This document shows, in pieces, positions 61,014 to 64,000 of a stretch of DNA of 64,000 nt (position 1 is the stretch's first letter; the number at the start of each line of letters is the position of its first letter). The stretch covers positions 1 to 64,000 of the forward strand of contig DASZER010000056.1 of the NCBI GenBank assembly GCA_035940575.1. The letters are read 5' to 3'. The stretch is from BP-191 sp035940575 (GTDB lineage Bacteria; Actinomycetota; Actinomycetes; BP-191). A model generated the notes under the pieces. That model saw nothing but the letters and a program-made list of their open reading frames with translations. It was not told where the DNA came from and made no database searches. The position numbers and the translations under genes were made by a program.

Positions 61014-62740
61014 CCCTCGGACCCCTCGCTGAAGTCGGGCCGCATGTCGCGCGCGTACTGGATCTCGGAGTTCGAGGTGCCGGCGGGCACCATCGGCCAC
61101 ACCTGCCCGTCCTGGCCGACACGGAAGTCCACGACGCACGGCACGTCGTCGACCGAGAGCATCTTCTCGATGGTCGCGTCCACGTCCGCGGTCGAGTCGC
61201 ACCGCAGCCCGACGCAGCCGTACGCGTCCGCGAGCTTCACGAAGTCGGGGACGTACTTGAGGTCGGTGTTCGAGTAGCGCTTGCCGTAGAACAGCGACTG
61301 CCACTGCCGCACCATGCCGAGGCTGCCGTTGTTGACGACGGCCACCTTGATCGGGATGCCCTCGACCGCGCAGGTGACGAGCTCCTGGTTGGTCATCTGG
61401 AAGCAGCCGTCGCCGTCGATCGCGACGACGAGCGCGTCGGGGCGGCCGACCTTCGCGCCCATCGCGGCCGGCACGGCGTAGCCCATCGTGCCGAGGCCGC
61501 CGGAGTTGAGCCACGTGTACGGGTGCTCGTACGAGATGAACTGCGACGCCCACATCTGGTGCTGCCCGACGCCGGAGACGTAGACGGCGTCGGGGCCGCA
61601 GATCTCGCCCAGCCGCTTGACGACGTACTGCGGCGCCAGCGACCCGTCCTCCGGCTCGGTCCAGCCGAGCGGGTAGTGCGAACGGTAGCGGTCGAGCTCG
61701 GCCCACCAGCCCTCGATGTCGGGCCTCGCGGTCTCGTTCTGCACGGCCACGACGAGGTCGGCGATGACCTCGCGCGCGTCGCCGACGATGGGGACGTCGG
61801 CGGTGCGGTTCTTGCCGATCTCGGCGGGGTCGATGTCGGCGTGCACGACCGTCGCGCCGGGCGCGAACGTCGAGAGCTTGCCGGTCACCCGGTCGTCGAA
61901 CCGCGCCCCGAGCGCCACGATCAGGTCGGCCTTCTGCAACGCCATCACGGCCGCGACGGTGCCGTGCATGCCCGGCATGCCGAGGTGCTGCGGGTGGCTG
62001 TCGGGGAACGCGCCCCGCGCCATCAGCGTCGTCACGACGGGGATGCCGGTGAGCTCGGCGAGGACGCGCAGCTCGGCCGCCGCGCGCGCCTTGAGGACGC
62101 CGCCGCCGACGTAGAGCACGGGCCGCTTCGCCGACACCATCAACGACGCCGCCTGCGAGACCTGCTTGCCGTGCGGCTTGCCCGCGAACCGGTAGCCGGG
62201 CAGGTCCAGCGACTCCGGCCACTCGTACGCCGCCGACGACTGGAGGATGTCCTTCGGGATGTCCACGAGGACCGGGCCTGGCCGGCCCGTCGACGCGATG
62301 TGGAACGCCTCGGCGATCGTGCGCGGGATGTCGCGCGCGTCCTGCACGAGGTAGTTGTGCTTGGTGATCGGCAGCGTGATGCCGCAGATGTCGGCCTCCT
62401 GGAACGCGTCCGTCCCGATGGCCGACGACGGCACCTGGCCGGTGATCGCGACGATGGGCACCGAGTCCATGTACGCGTCCGCGATCGGCGTGACGAGGTT
62501 CGTCGCGCCCGGGCCCGACGTCGCCATGCAGACGCCGACGCGGCCGGTCGCCTGCGCGTACCCCTCGGCCGCGTGGCCCGCGCCCTGCTCGTGGCGCACG
62601 AGGATGTGGCGCAGCCCATCCGCGTCCATCAACGGGTCGTACGCCGGGAGGATCGCGCCGCCGGGGATGCCGAAGACGACCTCGGCCCCCGCCTGCCCGA
62701 GCGCCCTCACCAGGCTCTGCGCGCCGGTCAGCTCTTCCAT
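61010..62740 (-). CDS. ilvB: acetolactate synthase large subunit
   Basis: Thiamine-diphosphate enzyme for the first common step of Val/Leu and Ile synthesis. The 576-residue product has VVFGIPGGAILPAYDPL near 22-38, the catalytic Glu in HEQGAGHAAEGYAQATG near 51-67, GPGATNLVTPIADAYMDSVP, ALGARFDDRVTGKL near 268-281, FAD-binding region, and the TPP motif GDGCFQMTNQELVT near 436-449. ATG 62740 chosen by ribosome-binding-site spacing over GTG 62746. An attenuator leader precedes it. Confidence 0.97.
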   Translation of the reverse strand: MEELTGAQSLVRALGQAGAEVVFGIPGGAILPAYDPLMDADGLRHILVRHEQGAGHAAEGYAQATGRVGVCMATSGPGATNLVTPIADAYMDSVPIVAITGQVPSSAIGTDAFQEADICGITLPITKHNYLVQDARDIPRTIAEAFHIASTGRPGPVLVDIPKDILQSSAAYEWPESLDLPGYRFAGKPHGKQVSQAASLMVSAKRPVLYVGGGVLKARAAAELRVLAELTGIPVVTTLMARGAFPDSHPQHLGMPGMHGTVAAVMALQKADLIVALGARFDDRVTGKLSTFAPGATVVHADIDPAEIGKNRTADVPIVGDAREVIADLVVAVQNETARPDIEGWWAELDRYRSHYPLGWTEPEDGSLAPQYVVKRLGEICGPDAVYVSGVGQHQMWASQFISYEHPYTWLNSGGLGTMGYAVPAAMGAKVGRPDALVVAIDGDGCFQMTNQELVTCAVEGIPIKVAVVNNGSLGMVRQWQSLFYGKRYSNTDLKYVPDFVKLADAYGCVGLRCDSTADVDATIEKMLSVDDVPCVVDFRVGQDGQVWPMVPAGTSNSEIQYARDMRPDFSEGSEG

Positions 62741-62770
62741 GCTCACGACCTCTCTCGTTCTCGCCCGGGG

Positions 62771-62803
62771 AAACAAAAAACCTCCCGCGATGACCGCGAG
62801 AGG
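62771..62803 (-). terminator. ilvB leader attenuator terminator
   Basis: On the minus strand CCTCTCGCG pairs with CGCGGGAGG (9 bp with one T-G pair, 5-base loop), followed at once by TTTTTTGTTT. It is a full intrinsic terminator 31 bases before the ilvB ATG and 28 bases after the leader-peptide stop. A GAGCGC/GCGCTC hairpin lies between the leader and it. Confidence 0.85.
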
Positions 62804-62831
62804 CTGAGCGCGCCGGTGGTGCCGGGGCGCT

Positions 62832-62861
62832 CTACGTGCGTACGACCTGGGGCGAGTGCAT
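62832..62861 (-). CDS. ilvB leader peptide
   Basis: Nine codons, Met-His-Ser-Pro-Gln-Val-Val-Arg-Thr, then TAG. Two adjacent valine codons lie upstream of a pause hairpin and an intrinsic terminator, the layout of ribosome-mediated attenuation of a valine-repressed operon. The A of ATG lies seven to eight bases past a CATAGT -10, so the leader is probably translated leaderlessly. Similar short Val/Ile/Leu leaders before ilvB occur in corynebacteria and streptomycetes (recalled). Confidence 0.75.
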   Translation of the reverse strand: MHSPQVVRT

Positions 62862-62868
62862 GCGCGCC

Positions 62869-62899
62869 ACTATGCCACGTGCGGCGCGCATGCCGTCAA
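62869..62899 (-). promoter_or_regulatory. ilvBNC promoter
   Basis: TTGACG (62899 to 62894) and CATAGT (62874 to 62869) are 19 bases apart on the minus strand, just past the stop of the upstream secreted-protein gene. Transcription would start at or next to the leader-peptide ATG. Confidence 0.55.
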
Positions 62900-62905
62900 G
62901 GAAGC

Positions 62906-63493
62906 CTAGATCTTGAACGTCGCGGGGGACGTGGCGTAGTCGATCGAGCCGTCGGCCTCGGCGATGCCGGCGAGCTCCTGCGACTCGTAGCCGAGGACCG
63001 GGTCGGCCAGCGCGGTGTACGCGGCGAGGTCCGTCAGCGACGAGCCGACCTTGAAGTACTGCTTGCCGATCGTGTTGAACGGCAGCGAGATCGACAGGAC
63101 GTTGCCGGCCGCCTTGTACGACACGTCGAACGACGTGTCCTCGGGCAGGCAGTCGGCGACGCCGAACGTGCCGCCGGAGTAGATCTCGAGGTACACGTTG
63201 CCGCAGCCCGGCGCCGTGAACGTCACCTGGTGCGAGACGTACGGGTCGGTGGACGGCGCCGCGGAGTACGTCACGTCGACCACGAGCTTGCTCGGCGTGT
63301 AGACGGACTTGCGGCCGACCTTCGTCGTGGTGCCCGTGGTGCCGAACAGCACCGACACGATGTCGGCGCCGGCCGCCTGCGTGCGGGCGTCGCCCGCGGG
63401 GTCGGTGATCTGCGGCTTCGGAGCGGCGGCGCCGGCGGGCAGCGCGGCGGCGAGGACCGCGACGGCGGCGACGGACAGCAGGCGGATGCGCAC
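62906..63493 (-). CDS. secreted protein, unknown
   Basis: A 195-residue exported protein. Signal peptide RIRLLSVAAVAVLAAALPAGAAA, cleaved near residue 23. The mature chain is beta-rich (SKLVVDVTYSAAPST, SHQVTFTAPGC, VYLEIYSGG, NVLSISLPFNTIG) with two Cys (GCGN, ADCLPE). ITDPAGDART near the N-terminus resembles repeats of secreted actinobacterial beta-sandwich proteins. Function unknown. ATG 63493, upstream of ilvB and downstream of the EAL gene. Confidence 0.75.
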   Translation of the reverse strand: MRIRLLSVAAVAVLAAALPAGAAAPKPQITDPAGDARTQAAGADIVSVLFGTTGTTTKVGRKSVYTPSKLVVDVTYSAAPSTDPYVSHQVTFTAPGCGNVYLEIYSGGTFGVADCLPEDTSFDVSYKAAGNVLSISLPFNTIGKQYFKVGSSLTDLAAYTALADPVLGYESQELAGIAEADGSIDYATSPATFKI

Positions 63494-63568
63494 GGGGCAG
63501 GTCCTCTGGGAGCTGGGAAGAGTGGCTGGCTCCCCTTGCTTCGCCGCGCCCGGCGGACGTTCCTGCCC

Positions 63569-64000
63569 CTACGCGGTCGCGGCCGCCCGGCCGAGGATGC
63601 TGCCCGCCGCGACGATGGCGGCGACCTCCTCCGGCGGCATCGGCCGCGCGAACAGGAAGCCCTGGCCGTAGCCGCAGCCCATCGCGCGCAGCGCGTCGAG
63701 CTGGCCAGGCTCCTCGATGCCCTCGGCGACCGTGTCGAGGCCGAGGTCGCGGCCGATGCCGACGATCGCGCCGGTGAGCGAGGTGAGCTCGGACTCCGTG
63801 CCGATGCCCTTCACGAACGACCTGTCGATCTTGAGGATGTTGACCGGCAGCCTGCGCAGGTAGTTCAGCGACGAGTAGCCGGTCCCGAAGTCGTCGATCG
63901 CCAGGCGCACGCCGATCTCGCGGAGCAGGTGCAGCTTCGCGATCGTGCGGTCGGCGTCGTCCACGAGCATCGACTCGGTGATCTCCAGCACGAGGTCGCT
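63569..64000 (-). CDS. EAL-domain c-di-GMP phosphodiesterase, C-terminal part
   Basis: The gene runs off the window end; 143 residues are visible. The EAL catalytic features in this part are complete: EITES, LAIDDFGTGYSSLNYL (DDFGTG), LKIDRSFVKG, VAEGIEEPGQLDALRAMG and GYGQGFLFARPMPPEE. The activity is hydrolysis of c-di-GMP. N-terminal sensor or GGDEF domains would lie beyond 64000. The stop is at 63569, 76 bases before the next minus-strand gene. Confidence 0.93.
   Translation of the reverse strand, partial: SDLVLEITESMLVDDADRTIAKLHLLREIGVRLAIDDFGTGYSSLNYLRRLPVNILKIDRSFVKGIGTESELTSLTGAIVGIGRDLGLDTVAEGIEEPGQLDALRAMGCGYGQGFLFARPMPPEEVAAIVAAGSILGRAAATA

Noticed and set aside
1..64000. A prophage, plasmid or integrative element in the window
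   Set aside because: No integrase, recombinase, replication, portal or conjugation gene is visible, and housekeeping gene order is continuous except for the single nuclease unit and a few small insertions.

Overview
The window is 64 kb of very G+C-rich chromosome (by eye above 70%) from an actinomycete-type member of the Actinomycetota. Gene order supports this (rpsP-khpA-rimM-trmD-rplS-lepB-rnhB-DUF2469-yraN-comM-dprA, ffh, glnD-glnB-amtB, ftsY-smc-acyP-mutM-rnc, yceD-sepIVA-like-coaD-rsmD-recG, thiD-thiL, ddl-gpsA-plsC-cofC, gltX, serA, ilvBNC). So do the many GTG/TTG starts, a HupB-like HU with a Lys/Ala tail, F420 biosynthesis (CofC), a GlnR-type operator and DUF3515/CU044_5270-type proteins. 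The genus cannot be fixed from this sequence. There are no integrases, phage genes, CRISPR arrays or rRNA genes.

Layout. 0.1-11.4 kb (minus strand): the rpsP-to-dprA ribosome, tRNA modification, secretion and DNA-uptake operon, interrupted by a plus-strand secreted BNR-repeat protein (5.9-7.5 kb). 11.6-12.6 kb: a lipoprotein and two paralogous four-cysteine secreted microproteins. 12.6-21.6 kb: ffh, the PII nitrogen module amtB-glnB-glnD with a GlnR box, an ECF sigma/CU044_5270 pair and ftsY. 21.7-32.6 kb: smc, acyP, mutM, rnc, acpP, plsX, rpmF, yceD, sepIVA-like and coaD, with a DUF559-type nuclease gene bounded by inverted repeats wedged between yceD and the sepIVA-like gene. 32.6-37.7 kb: rsmD, recG, a DAK2/FakA-like gene and rpmB. 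37.7-45.8 kb: thiD, thiL, an Lrp-type sensor domain, DUF3515, ddl, a cystathionine gamma-synthase family enzyme, gpsA, plsC and cofC. 45.8-50.9 kb: an LPxTG-anchored Cys-repeat protein, HU, tRNA-Glu, tRNA-Gln, gltX, a fumarylacetoacetate hydrolase family protein and a possible Fe-S microprotein. 50.98-52.85 kb: nine consecutive secreted microproteins, each with exactly two cysteines. 52.9-62.9 kb: serine and branched-chain amino-acid genes (two ilvE, serA, ilvC, ilvN, ilvB), with an attenuator and leader peptide before ilvB. The window ends in a truncated EAL-domain gene.

Most genes are housekeeping and translationally coupled (1-4 nt overlaps such as GTGA, ATGA and TGATG). The unusual content is the small secreted cysteine proteins at three places (12.2, 14.3 and 51-53 kb), the inverted-repeat-bounded nuclease unit at 30.5-31.6 kb, and several readable control elements: the GlnR box, the ilvB attenuator, a palindromic -10 serving two apparently leaderless genes, and a 21-bp motif shared by rpsP and rplS. 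The microprotein array is the best candidate for an undescribed system.
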